Position numbers and translations under genes: made by a program. Below are positions 8,142 to 16,785 of a DNA stretch of 64,000 nucleotides, piece by piece. This stretch comes from an uncultured Lachnospiraceae bacterium. Lineage in GTDB: Bacteria; Bacillota; Clostridia; Lachnospirales; Lachnospiraceae. Location of the stretch: the NCBI GenBank assembly GCA_910579465.1, contig CAJTUB010000006.1, positions 263,234 through 327,233 on the forward strand, in the 5' to 3' direction. Every line of letters starts with the position of its first letter. The stretch's first letter is position 1. Below the pieces are notes generated by a model, which searched no databases, was not told where the DNA came from, and saw only the letters and a program-made list of their open reading frames with translations.

Positions 8142-8756
8142 CTACTTTTCGCAGCAACACTTCCCGACATAAGGAGAAAACTCCAGACGAACGAAGTAGC
8201 CTCTGTCATGGTCACAGACCGGACATTTTTCCGGCACCTGCTCTCCTTCATAGATATGTCCGCAGTTTAAACAAATCCAGCCGGTCTTCACATCCGAAAT
8301 AAACAGCTTATTTTCTTCTAACAGCTGTGCCAGCTTTCCGAAACGGTCTCCATGCATTTTCTCAATCTGCGCAATCATCTGGAAGGATGCCGCCACCTTC
8401 TGAAAGCCCTCATCCCTTGCCTTCTGGGCAAATGCCTGATACACATCGTCGTGTTCTTCATATTCATTATGCTGTGCCATCCGAAGCAGTTCAGTAATAC
8501 TGCTACTGATATCAATCGGATAGCCTCCGTCGATTTGGATGGTTTCACCCGACAGCTCGGAAAGATGGTCATAAAATACCTTGGCATGTGCCTTTTCCTG
8601 ATTTGCCGTATAGGTAAACACTGCCTCTACTACATGAAGCTTCTGCTGCTTTGCCTGCTCCGCCGCAAAGGTATAGCGGTTCCTTGCCTGGCTTTCTCCC
8701 GCGAATGCCCGCATCAGATTTTCCTTGGTTTCACTTGTCTTAAAATCTACTGCCAT
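8142..8756 (-). CDS. rbr: Rubrerythrin
   Basis: A 204-residue peroxide-scavenging iron protein of anaerobes. The N-terminal ferritin-like diiron domain has the E..R pattern in MRAFAGESQARNRYTFAAEQ, EKAHAKVFYDHL and IEKMHGDRF. The C-terminus is a rubredoxin domain with WICLNCGHIYEG and CPVCDHDRG, holding one iron on four cysteines. It reduces hydrogen peroxide using electrons from NADH via rubredoxin-type partners. The ATG at 8756 (MAVDFKTSE) was chosen because GGAGG precedes it; an upstream ATG has none. The last residues KCCCEK add three unusual cysteines. Transcribed alone, divergently from dinB. Confidence 0.96.
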   Translation of the reverse strand: MAVDFKTSETKENLMRAFAGESQARNRYTFAAEQAKQQKLHVVEAVFTYTANQEKAHAKVFYDHLSELSGETIQIDGGYPIDISSSITELLRMAQHNEYEEHDDVYQAFAQKARDEGFQKVAASFQMIAQIEKMHGDRFGKLAQLLEENKLFISDVKTGWICLNCGHIYEGEQVPEKCPVCDHDRGYFVRLEFSPYVGKCCCEK

Positions 8757-8927
8757 AGTTCTGCCTCCGTTTCTTTTCTGCATGATACCCGTGTATCAGC
8801 TACAGTATGTGTAAAAAAAGGAAAACTATTCCCTTGAATTTCCGCATTTTGCGTACCCTTTTATGTCCCGCAGGCAATGTAGCAGCTTGCGGAACCTTTC
8901 CCAAATCGTTCAAGAAGATTTTCCCTC

Positions 8928-8956
8928 TTGCCTGTTCATCGATTTCCTGCTATAAT
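8928..8956 (+). promoter_or_regulatory. Sigma-A promoter of dinB
   Basis: TTGCCT (8928-8933), 17-bp spacer, TATAAT (8951-8956), 65 bp before the dinB start codon. Confidence 0.75.
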
Positions 8957-8962
8957 AAATGC

Positions 8963-8974
8963 AAACATTTGTTC
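8963..8974 (+). promoter_or_regulatory. Probable LexA (SOS) box of dinB
   Basis: AAACATTTGTTC is GAAC-N4-GTTT read on the other strand, the clostridial LexA pattern. It covers the expected transcription start, right after the -10 box, where a repressor would block dinB. Confidence 0.55.
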
Positions 8975-9021
8975 TTTTTATATCGAAGGGATTTCCGTAT
9001 TTCAGAGAAAGGAGGCACGCC

Positions 9022-10245
9022 ATGGCAGCGCCGGTCATTTATCATATCGATGTCAATTCCGCCTATTTAAGCTGGGAGGCACACCGCCGTCTGCATGACC
9101 TCGGGGAACAGACCGACCTGCGCACCGTCCCTGCCATTATCGGCGGCGATATTGACACGCGCCACGGCATCGTGCTGGCGAAGTCCATTCCGGCAAAGCA
9201 GTATGGCATTGCCACCGGGGAGCCGGTCGTAAAGGCAGTACAGAAATGTCCCGGTCTTCTTGTCGTAAAGCCGGATTTCCCGCTGTATGTCAGCCGTTCC
9301 CGCGCCTTCCTCGCTCTTTTGCGCCGGTACGCTCCTGTCGTAGAGCAGTTCAGCATCGACGAGGCGTTCTGTGACATGACCGGCACCGAAGGGCTGTATG
9401 GCTCTTTGGTTGATTTTGCGCATCAGCTGAAGGACCTTATCCGGGAGGAGCTTGGCTTTACGGTCAATATCGGCGTCTCCTCCAACCGTCTGCTTGCCAA
9501 GATTGCCTCTGACTTTAAAAAGCCGGACCGTGTGCACACCCTGTTCCCGGAGGAAATCCGGACAAAGCTCTGGCCCCTCCGGGTAGACGATTTGCTTTAT
9601 GTAGGACGCTCCACCGCAGAGCGCCTCCACGCCTTAGGCATCCGCACGGTCGGCGAGCTTGCCTGCACCGAAGCCTCCGTCCTTACGGCGCACCTGAAGA
9701 AGCAGGGCAGCTTTATCCACGACCTTGCGAACGGAATCGACGCGAGCCCTGTCACGGCAGAGCACGCCGCCCAGAAGTGTTACAGCAATTCTACTACCCT
9801 GCCCGCCGACCTGACGAACGGCGCTGCCGCAGAACGGGTGCTTCTTGCCCTCTGTGAAAAAACAGGGGCGCGAATCCGTGCGGACCGCGCCTATATTTCG
9901 ATGGTTTCCGTTACCATTAAAGATTCTGACTTTCACAGCCGGAGCAGACAGCTCCAGCTTTACGCCCCGGACAATACAACCGAGCAGCTTTACGCTGCCG
10001 CCAGAAGGCTGTTCTACGAGCTCTGGGACGGCTCGCCCATCCGCCTGCTCGGCGTCGGCACCGGTCATGTCACGGAGGATGACTGCTTCCAGTATGACCT
10101 GTTTGACTCCGGAAGACGGGAAAAGCTCTCAAAGCTGAACGCGGCTGTCGACCAGATCCGCAGCCGCTACGGAGACACGGCATTGAAACGGGCGTGCTTC
10201 CTTGACACAGAACAGGAGCCGCCCCGCAAGCCGTCCGGCAAGTAG
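9022..10245 (+). CDS. dinB: Y-family DNA polymerase IV (DinB/UmuC-like)
   Basis: A 407-residue translesion polymerase. The palm has the metal aspartate in YHIDVNSAYLSWE (residues 7-19) and the second acidic pair in FSIDEAFCDMTG; NIGVSSNRLLAKIASDFKKPD is the usual Y-family segment. A helix-hairpin-helix thumb (LLYVGRSTAERLHALGI) and a C-terminal little-finger domain follow. It copies past damaged bases with low fidelity. The variant YLSWEA in place of FYASVE is common in the Clostridia subgroup. ATG 9022 has AAAGGAGG at 9008-9015. A promoter and a likely LexA box precede it. No beta-clamp motif was sought beyond FDLF-like YDLFDSG near the end. Confidence 0.93.
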   Translation: MAAPVIYHIDVNSAYLSWEAHRRLHDLGEQTDLRTVPAIIGGDIDTRHGIVLAKSIPAKQYGIATGEPVVKAVQKCPGLLVVKPDFPLYVSRSRAFLALLRRYAPVVEQFSIDEAFCDMTGTEGLYGSLVDFAHQLKDLIREELGFTVNIGVSSNRLLAKIASDFKKPDRVHTLFPEEIRTKLWPLRVDDLLYVGRSTAERLHALGIRTVGELACTEASVLTAHLKKQGSFIHDLANGIDASPVTAEHAAQKCYSNSTTLPADLTNGAAAERVLLALCEKTGARIRADRAYISMVSVTIKDSDFHSRSRQLQLYAPDNTTEQLYAAARRLFYELWDGSPIRLLGVGTGHVTEDDCFQYDLFDSGRREKLSKLNAAVDQIRSRYGDTALKRACFLDTEQEPPRKPSGK

Positions 10246-10259
10246 CGGACCGCTGCCGC

Positions 10260-10952
10260 CTACTCCCCTGCCTTCTCCTCCGTCAGAGCGGTCAGCCCCG
10301 CAATATCCTCCACCGGAAGGGAAAAGACGACCGCCTTTGCTTCCGTATGCGGGCCTGCCTTTTCCATAATGGCACGCATAATGTCTCCTTTATCCGACTT
10401 CCTCGCTGCGATATAAATCATTTCCTTTTCCGGGGTAATGGAAACGCCGAAGAACTTCGCCTCCGACTCCCGCCCGGTTCCCTTCGCATGCACTACCGTG
10501 CCTCCCTTGGCGCCTGCCTCCCTTGCGGCGTCCATCACCATATCCGAACGCCCCTTTTCCGAAATTATCATAATCAAAGAATAGACTGCCTCTTTCATTT
10601 TCACTTCCTCCGATGCTGTGGTTTCCTGGCCTTCCGTCAAATATTTCATGCTTGAGGTTCCTGCAATGCTCTCTACCGGGATTGACATCGCGATTCCGGT
10701 TCCCGGCAGGTTAATTCCCATACGGCTTATCAGACCGGAAAACAACGATTCTACATTTCCGGCGGCAGCAATAGCCTGTAGCACTACCTTCTCATTATTC
10801 TCAATCCCCAGATAGTCGAGTATGCTCTTGCTGGCGGTTCCGTTGCCAAGCATGGATGTCAGCCGGGTAATGCCGTTCTGCCGGAAAAATTTCACATATT
10901 CCTTTTCGTAGTTCCGCTTCAATATCACCAGTACCATATTATAGCTGCTCAT
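10260..10952 (-). CDS. PII-like signalling protein paired with DUF1538
   Basis: A 230-residue soluble protein with two similar halves, each of a ferredoxin-like PII type: MVLVILKRNYEKEY near the start and YSLIMIISEKGRSDMVMDAA around residue 130, followed by AREAGAKGGTVVHAKG, the pattern of the PII T-loop edge. PII proteins bind nucleotides and gate transporters or enzymes. The ATG at 10952 with GGAGGG was chosen; it overlaps the end of the DUF1538 gene by 14 bp, so translation is coupled and the two products probably interact. The ligand is unknown. Confidence 0.75.
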   Translation of the reverse strand: MSSYNMVLVILKRNYEKEYVKFFRQNGITRLTSMLGNGTASKSILDYLGIENNEKVVLQAIAAAGNVESLFSGLISRMGINLPGTGIAMSIPVESIAGTSSMKYLTEGQETTASEEVKMKEAVYSLIMIISEKGRSDMVMDAAREAGAKGGTVVHAKGTGRESEAKFFGVSITPEKEMIYIAARKSDKGDIMRAIMEKAGPHTEAKAVVFSLPVEDIAGLTALTEEKAGE

Positions 10953-12483
10953 CGTTTCCCTCCATTTCAAAGATTTCATTATCCACAAAAATCTCTTCCT
11001 TCACCGCGTCAGTCTGGCTCCTGCGTGCCTTCAGCTTATACACAAGACCAAGCAGCTGAATCGTGATTAACGGCGTCATGGCAACCATTGCCACAACTCC
11101 GAATGCATTGGAAACCACATCGCCGCCTGCCGCCGTACACACACCGATGGACATCGGAAGCAGAAAGGTTGCAGTCATCGGACCGGAAGCGACCCCGCCG
11201 GAGTCAAATGCAATTGCCGTAAAAATCGGCGGTACAAAAAAGGATAATAAAATGGCTGCCAGATACCCCGGCACCAGAAAATACATAATCGGAAGCCCTG
11301 CGATAATACGCAGCATCGAAAGCCCCACAGAAAACGCCACGCCAATCGAAAGGCTCCGGCTCAGTGCCTTCGGCGGAATGGAACCTGAGGTCATTTCATA
11401 CACCTGCTTATTCAGCACATGCACTGCCGGTTCCGCTTCTACAATAAAATAACCGATAACCATACCAACCGGAATCACAATCCAGTTATAAGCAAGCGCC
11501 CCCAGCTGTCTGCCGATGTAGTTTCCCACCGTCATAAAGCCGACATTCGCGCCGCACAGAAACAATACCAGCCCGAGAAACGTATAAAGAAACCCGACAC
11601 TGATACGGTATATATTCTCCTTTTTTAACTTCAGATTAAAAATCTGGAACAAAGCAAAAAACGCAATAATCGGAAGAAGTGCCTTTGCGACCTCTGCTAT
11701 GTATGCCGGAATCTCCGAGGAAAACAAACGCCATAAATCCCTTGACGTTTCTACCGTCGGGATTTCCGTCGGCGTATAGGTTCCGCCTCCTGCCTGGAAC
11801 AACATGCCAAGCAGCATCACCGCAAGAATCGGTCCGACCGAGCAGAGCGCTACCAGACCAAAGCTGTCGTTTTCGGCGTTGCTGTCGCTTCGGATGGAGG
11901 CAATACCGACACCTAATGCCATAATAAACGGAACCGTCATCGGCCCCGTCGTCACGCCGCCCGAATCAAACGCTACTGCCAGAAACTCCTTCGGGATAAA
12001 CTGTGCCAGTACAAATACGACGGCATAAAAGAAAATCAGCAGATAGGACAGCTTCCATTTAAAAAGAATACGGAGCATCGCAATCACCAGAAACAGCCCG
12101 ACCCCTCCGGCAACCGAAAATACGATAACCTCGTTCGGAATATTGGGCACCTGCTCTGCAAGCACCTGTAAATCCGGCTCGGAAATCGTCACAATTGCCC
12201 CTACCAGAAAGCACATCAAAATAATAAACCAAAGCTTTCTGGACTTTGTGACTGCCGAACCAATATGTTCCCCTGCCGGGGTCATGGAAAGGTCCGCACC
12301 AAGCGTAAACATCCCCATCCCGATAATCAGCAGAATAACGCCAAACACAAACGTCATCAGCAAATCGGTCGGAATCGGAATAATCGTAAAACACAGCAAA
12401 AAAACAATCAATGTAATCGGCAGCACAGATGCAATCGATTCCCTGACCTTTACAAGAAGAATCGTTCTGTTGGTTTTAAACAC
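10939..12483 (-). CDS. DUF1538 multi-pass membrane protein
   Basis: A 514-residue membrane protein built from two repeated halves. FGVILLIIGMGMFTLGADLSM in the first half is matched later, and the signature FDSGGVTTGPMTVPF near residue 172 returns as FDSGGVASGPMTATF near 426. This is the DUF1538 family, thought to be a transporter but without a firmly known substrate. The start is GTG at 12483 behind a strong AAAGGAGG. It overlaps the PII-like gene downstream, which suggests regulated transport in response to a small molecule (inference). Confidence 0.88.
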   Translation of the reverse strand: MFKTNRTILLVKVRESIASVLPITLIVFLLCFTIIPIPTDLLMTFVFGVILLIIGMGMFTLGADLSMTPAGEHIGSAVTKSRKLWFIILMCFLVGAIVTISEPDLQVLAEQVPNIPNEVIVFSVAGGVGLFLVIAMLRILFKWKLSYLLIFFYAVVFVLAQFIPKEFLAVAFDSGGVTTGPMTVPFIMALGVGIASIRSDSNAENDSFGLVALCSVGPILAVMLLGMLFQAGGGTYTPTEIPTVETSRDLWRLFSSEIPAYIAEVAKALLPIIAFFALFQIFNLKLKKENIYRISVGFLYTFLGLVLFLCGANVGFMTVGNYIGRQLGALAYNWIVIPVGMVIGYFIVEAEPAVHVLNKQVYEMTSGSIPPKALSRSLSIGVAFSVGLSMLRIIAGLPIMYFLVPGYLAAILLSFFVPPIFTAIAFDSGGVASGPMTATFLLPMSIGVCTAAGGDVVSNAFGVVAMVAMTPLITIQLLGLVYKLKARRSQTDAVKEEIFVDNEIFEMEGNDEQL

Positions 12484-12554
12484 TTACATACCTCCTTTTT
12501 CTTTTCCAAGCCTATTGTAACATGAGTCCCGTACCAATTACAAGACCCTGCTGC

Positions 12555-12773
12555 ATTGGGTTTTCGCATTTTTCAGCTGTCACGAAAAGTCCCGGAGACC
12601 GTGCAACATCGTAATTTTGCATTTGTCCGAAGGAGCGCGGTTTTAGCGGAGCCGGAATCGCCTCGTAGAGCTGGTTAGGCGCGAGGACGCCACCGAGCGG
12701 CTTAACAGCTCTTAGAGGAAGTCCGGCGGAGCGTTGCGCATGCAAAATCACGATGCTGCACGGTCTCCAGGAC
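12555..12773. repeat. Family-1 hairpin repeat
   Basis: Core 12623-12739 (117 bp) between TTTTGCAT (12615-12622) and ATGCAAAA (12740-12747). Flanking arms 12589-12614 and 12748-12773 are complementary with few mismatches (GGAGACCGTGCA against TGCACGGTCTCC), and their sequence is unrelated to the arms of other copies. The left outer motif TTGGGTTTTCGCAT lies at 12556-12569. Together with the tspO terminator it fills the 358-bp gap 12484-12841. Confidence 0.82.
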
Positions 12774-12802
12774 ATAAGGGGAATACAAAATGTATAAACA
12801 AA

Positions 12803-12826
12803 ACTGCCGCACAAACGCGCGGCAGT
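12803..12826 (-). terminator. Terminator of tspO
   Basis: ACTGCCGC / GCGGCAGT stem with an 8-nt loop; minus-strand tail TTTGTTTATAC. It lies 16 bp after the tspO stop. Confidence 0.8.
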
Positions 12827-12841
12827 CAGGATAACACTGCT

Positions 12842-13312
12842 TCAATTCAAAACAAAAACGCCGATATTCAGGTAGGCAGCAAACAAGAGCCAGAGAAGAT
12901 ATGGAAGATTGAGATAAGCGGCAAGAGGCTTTATTTTGTAAAACCTGTAAATCATAAGTACGACAAGCGCAATCAGGAGCAATATCAAAAGCACCGACAG
13001 ACCGATACGCTCAAACCGGAAAAATACAATGCTCCATAAGAAATTGACAAACAGCTGCGCTGCATAGACACGCTGTGCTCCCTGTTTTTTAACCCCATCG
13101 CCGCTCTGCTCTATCAGATAGGCGGAAACTCCCATTAAGGCATACAGCACTGTCCAGACAACCGGAAATACGATTCCGGGTGGTGCAAGCGGCGGCTGTA
13201 CCAGCTCTTCGTAAAACCCCCGCGAATTTCCTGACAATACTGCGGATAAGATACCCGTCAGCTCTGCGATTCCGATTGAAATCAGCAGTTCACTCCACTT
13301 TATTTGTTTCAT
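12842..13312 (-). CDS. tspO: TspO/MBR family membrane protein
   Basis: A 156-residue five-helix membrane protein of the tryptophan-rich sensory protein / benzodiazepine-receptor family. The recognisable core is QPPLAPPGIVFPVVWTVLYALMG (about residues 38-60), followed by the NFLWSIVFF and YLLWLLFAAYLNIGVF helices. Bacterial TspO binds porphyrins and is linked to stress and tetrapyrrole handling; its exact role here is open. The ATG at 13312 has only a G-rich stretch before it. Monocistronic by its own terminator. Confidence 0.92.
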   Translation of the reverse strand: MKQIKWSELLISIGIAELTGILSAVLSGNSRGFYEELVQPPLAPPGIVFPVVWTVLYALMGVSAYLIEQSGDGVKKQGAQRVYAAQLFVNFLWSIVFFRFERIGLSVLLILLLIALVVLMIYRFYKIKPLAAYLNLPYLLWLLFAAYLNIGVFVLN

Positions 13313-13327
13313 GGCCCCCCAAAGACA

Positions 13328-13366
13328 AAGGCTTCCTTACTACACCTTATGCAGTAAGAAAGCCTT
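13328..13366 (-). terminator. Terminator of the amino-acid ABC / EamA operon
   Basis: AAGGCTT-CCTTACT pairs with AGTAAG-AAAGCCTT; minus-strand tail TTGTCTTT. It lies 17 bp after the EamA stop. Confidence 0.75.
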
Positions 13367-13383
13367 ACAGACCTCTTCTGTTC

Positions 13384-14271
13384 TTAAGACCGCCGCTTTC
13401 CCTTCCATTCACTGAACAGCGTGGAGCCGAGAATCAATACCGCCCCGAAGACTCCGGACAGCCCGGTTTTCTCCCGTAAAAGTACAAGGGACAGCACTAC
13501 GGCAAATGCCGGGTCAATGTAGCTGTATACCGCAACGGTCTGACTGCTCAGCCGTTGCATGCTTCCGAAGTACAGCCAGTACGCCGCTCCTGTATGTATC
13601 GTCCCTACGACTAACAGCAATAGTCCCTGCGGAAGAGTCAACGCGGAAAACTCCCCTGTACCATCCACCGCAAGCGCATAGGGAAGCACGATGAGCGCTG
13701 CAACCCCAAGCTGCAGAATTGTACTGTCATACGCGGAAATCTTCTTAAAAAATTTATTCGTCAGCATGACCGTGGCATAAAATGCCGCCGCGCCAAGGCC
13801 GCATGCAATTCCTTTCGCATTCATGCCACCGGAAGTATCTCTCTGGAAAATGCCGGATACCAGCAGCATCCCGGCAAGCGCTCCTGCTACACAGATAACC
13901 TTTCTTGCCGTCAGTTTCTCCTTTAATACAAAAGGCGAACACACGATGACAAGCACCGGCGCCATATAGTAGCACAGCGTCGCTGCCGCTACTGTCGTAT
14001 AACGGTACGCCTCGAACAGCAGAATCCAGTTAATGCCGATTGCCGTCCCGGAAATCAACAGCGGCAGAAGATTCCGCTTTACCGCAGCCTTCTCCACCCG
14101 CTTCCCGGAGCAGAGTACGACAAGCAGTAAAAACACCGTCCCGATGCTTCCCCTTGTGAATGCCATCCAGGAAGAGGAGAGCGGGATATACCGCCGGAAT
14201 ACCCCGATAGAGCCAAATACCAGCATTGCCAGGGAAAGCTTTATTTTTGCACTACGCTCTTCTTTTTCCAT
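13384..14271 (-). CDS. EamA-family (DMT) metabolite transporter
   Basis: A 295-residue protein with about ten transmembrane helices in two EamA repeats. The first covers residues 10-145 (VFGSIGVFRRYIPLSS, GINWILLFEAYRYTTVAAA), the second 155-290 (GLGAAAFYATVMLTNKF, YWLYFGSMQRLSSQTVAVYSYIDP). DMT proteins usually export amino acids or related metabolites. It starts 15 bp after the ABC ATPase gene with an AAGGA site, so it is the last gene of that operon. Pairing an uptake system with an exporter suggests overflow control of the same amino acid (inference). Confidence 0.9.
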   Translation of the reverse strand: MEKEERSAKIKLSLAMLVFGSIGVFRRYIPLSSSWMAFTRGSIGTVFLLLVVLCSGKRVEKAAVKRNLLPLLISGTAIGINWILLFEAYRYTTVAAATLCYYMAPVLVIVCSPFVLKEKLTARKVICVAGALAGMLLVSGIFQRDTSGGMNAKGIACGLGAAAFYATVMLTNKFFKKISAYDSTILQLGVAALIVLPYALAVDGTGEFSALTLPQGLLLLVVGTIHTGAAYWLYFGSMQRLSSQTVAVYSYIDPAFAVVLSLVLLREKTGLSGVFGAVLILGSTLFSEWKGKRRS

Positions 14272-14286
14272 TTGTATTTCCTTCTT

Positions 14287-15087
<801 letters not shown>

Positions 15088-15091
15088 TTTG

Positions 15092-15739
15092 CTATCCTTT
15101 ATAATAATCCAGTTTCTTTTCAATCCGGTTAAACAGCAGGGTCAATATACCGGAAACCAACAGATAGAATACGCCGATATAAAACGTCGGCCAGATAATT
15201 CCCTTCACCGCAACAATATCCTGCGCCGCCATGACAAGCTCCGTAACGGAAATAACCCGGGCAAGGGAGGTATCCTTCACCAGTGTAATAATTTCATTCC
15301 CCATCGGCGGCACAATCCGCTTAATCACCTGGAACAGCACTACCTTAAAGAAAATCTGGCGCTTTGTCATGCCAAGCACCAGTCCCGCTTCATACTGCCC
15401 TGCCGGAATGCTTTCAATTCCCCCGCGGTAGATTTCCGAAAAATACGCCGCATAATTGATAATAAACGCCAGAAGCACTGCCACCTCCCGTGGCAGTGCC
15501 CTTGCGCCGAACATCAGTCCCGGACCGTAAAACACAAGAATGACCTGCAGCATTAACGGCGTTCCGCGGATAATCCATACGAACGTCCTCGTCAGGAAAC
15601 GGAGCGGCTTAAGCTTTGACATAGAACCAAACGTGATGACAAGACCAAGCGGAACCGCCCCGAGAAGCGTTACCGCAAAAATCAGCATCGTCGTCTTAAA
15701 GCCGCCTAACAGCTGCATCGTAACGTCAATAAATGACAT
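15092..15739 (-). CDS. Amino-acid ABC transporter permease
   Basis: A 215-residue inner-membrane permease of the HisM/GlnP family with about five helices. The family opening TMLIFAVTLLGAVPLGLVI and FVWIIRGTPLMLQVILVF (residues 50-70) are clear. The EAA coupling motif reads EAGLVLGMTKRQIFFKVVLFQ near residue 125, the contact for the ATPase. A single permease gene suggests a homodimer. It lies between the binding protein (27-bp gap) and the ATPase. Confidence 0.94.
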   Translation of the reverse strand: MSFIDVTMQLLGGFKTTMLIFAVTLLGAVPLGLVITFGSMSKLKPLRFLTRTFVWIIRGTPLMLQVILVFYGPGLMFGARALPREVAVLLAFIINYAAYFSEIYRGGIESIPAGQYEAGLVLGMTKRQIFFKVVLFQVIKRIVPPMGNEIITLVKDTSLARVISVTELVMAAQDIVAVKGIIWPTFYIGVFYLLVSGILTLLFNRIEKKLDYYKG

Positions 15740-15766
15740 AGCCTACCTTCTCCTTTGCGGAATCCC

Positions 15767-16567
15767 TTACTTAAATGCCAGATTCTCGGACATGTCATAC
15801 TTTGCTGCTAACCCGGCAAGCGTACCGTCCTCTACAAGCTCGTCAATAATCTTGTTCACCTCTGCAAGCAGCTCCTTATCCTCTAAACGGAAGCCGATTG
15901 CATATTCCTCCGGCGTCAGCTGTATCTCTTCCACAATCATCAGGTCGCTGTAATCGGTATCATCCCTGATTACTGCCTTTGCCATGATGTAATCCAATAC
16001 TGCAACATCCGAAGTACCTGCCTTAATCTCAAGAAGGGCATCCTTCTGTGCCGCTGCGGCTATGTAATCGTTCTTGGAAAGCGTTGCGTCTGCCTGGATT
16101 GCAGTCTCACCTGCGGAGCCGCTCTCTGCAATCATCTTTGCGCCTGCCATGCTCTCTGCCGTGGTATACTTCCCTGCATCCGCCTTGCGGATAATCGCTA
16201 CCTGACGGTTGCTGACATATGCAGTAGAAAATGCCATATTCTCTTTCCGGTCCTCCGATACGGTAAGTCCGTTCCAGATGCAGTCGATTGCCTTGGACTT
16301 CAACTCCGTCTCCTTCTGCTTCCAGTCGATAACCTGGAACTTCGCCTCTACGCCGAGCTTTTCGCAGACAGCCTTTGCAAACTCCGTCTCAAAGCCGGTC
16401 AGCTCACCATTCTCATCATAGTAATTCATCGGCTCATACAGCGTAATTCCCATTATCATCTTGCCATTATCCTTGATATACTCAAGGTCGGTCTTCTTGC
16501 TGCCGCAGCCTGCAAACGCAGACAGACATAACACAGCCGTTAACAAAAATGCAATTTTCTTTTTCAT
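15767..16567 (-). CDS. Amino-acid ABC transporter substrate-binding lipoprotein
   Basis: A 266-residue extracellular solute-binding protein, family 3. The signal peptide ends in lipobox AFAGCGS, so it is anchored by Cys21. Family features are GFETEFAKAVCEKLG near residue 60, KAIDCIWNGLTVSEDR near 95 and the hinge around 120-130. It delivers a polar amino acid, unspecified, to the permease. First gene of a four-gene operon behind a consensus promoter (16627-16655). Confidence 0.94.
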   Translation of the reverse strand: MKKKIAFLLTAVLCLSAFAGCGSKKTDLEYIKDNGKMIMGITLYEPMNYYDENGELTGFETEFAKAVCEKLGVEAKFQVIDWKQKETELKSKAIDCIWNGLTVSEDRKENMAFSTAYVSNRQVAIIRKADAGKYTTAESMAGAKMIAESGSAGETAIQADATLSKNDYIAAAAQKDALLEIKAGTSDVAVLDYIMAKAVIRDDTDYSDLMIVEEIQLTPEEYAIGFRLEDKELLAEVNKIIDELVEDGTLAGLAAKYDMSENLAFK

Positions 16568-16626
16568 ACTCTCTCTCCTTTTTTAAAGTAAAGCGCTAGC
16601 AGGCAAAAGCCTGCCGGCATTTTTTC

Positions 16627-16655
16627 ATATTAGCACGAAAGCCGCCTTTTGTCAA
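16627..16655 (-). promoter_or_regulatory. Sigma-A promoter of the amino-acid ABC operon
   Basis: On the minus strand TTGACA (16655-16650), 17-bp spacer, TAATAT (16632-16627). The leader then contains a short stem GGCAGGCTTTTGCCTG near 16598-16613 of unknown role. Confidence 0.82.
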
Positions 16656-16660
16656 GCTTC

Positions 16661-16785
16661 GGGAAACTCTGATGAAAGCGTTTCCCGCACCGGATTTGCG
16701 CTGCGAAGCAGCAGATTCTGCGGCAAATCCGTGTGCATCCGCCGGAGGCTCTGAGGAAGCACTGATTTAACCAGCGCTTCCTTAG
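16661..16785 (-). repeat. Family-2 125-bp repeat, copy A
   Basis: One end is a hairpin GGGAAACTC..GCGTTTCCC (16661-16686), the middle has CGGATTTGCGCTGCG..GGCAAATCCG, and the other end is a stem with AGGAAGCACTG against CAGCGCTTCCT. The terminal CTTAG (16781-16785) contains the proS stop codon. Same length and orientation to the gene as copy B. Confidence 0.8.
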
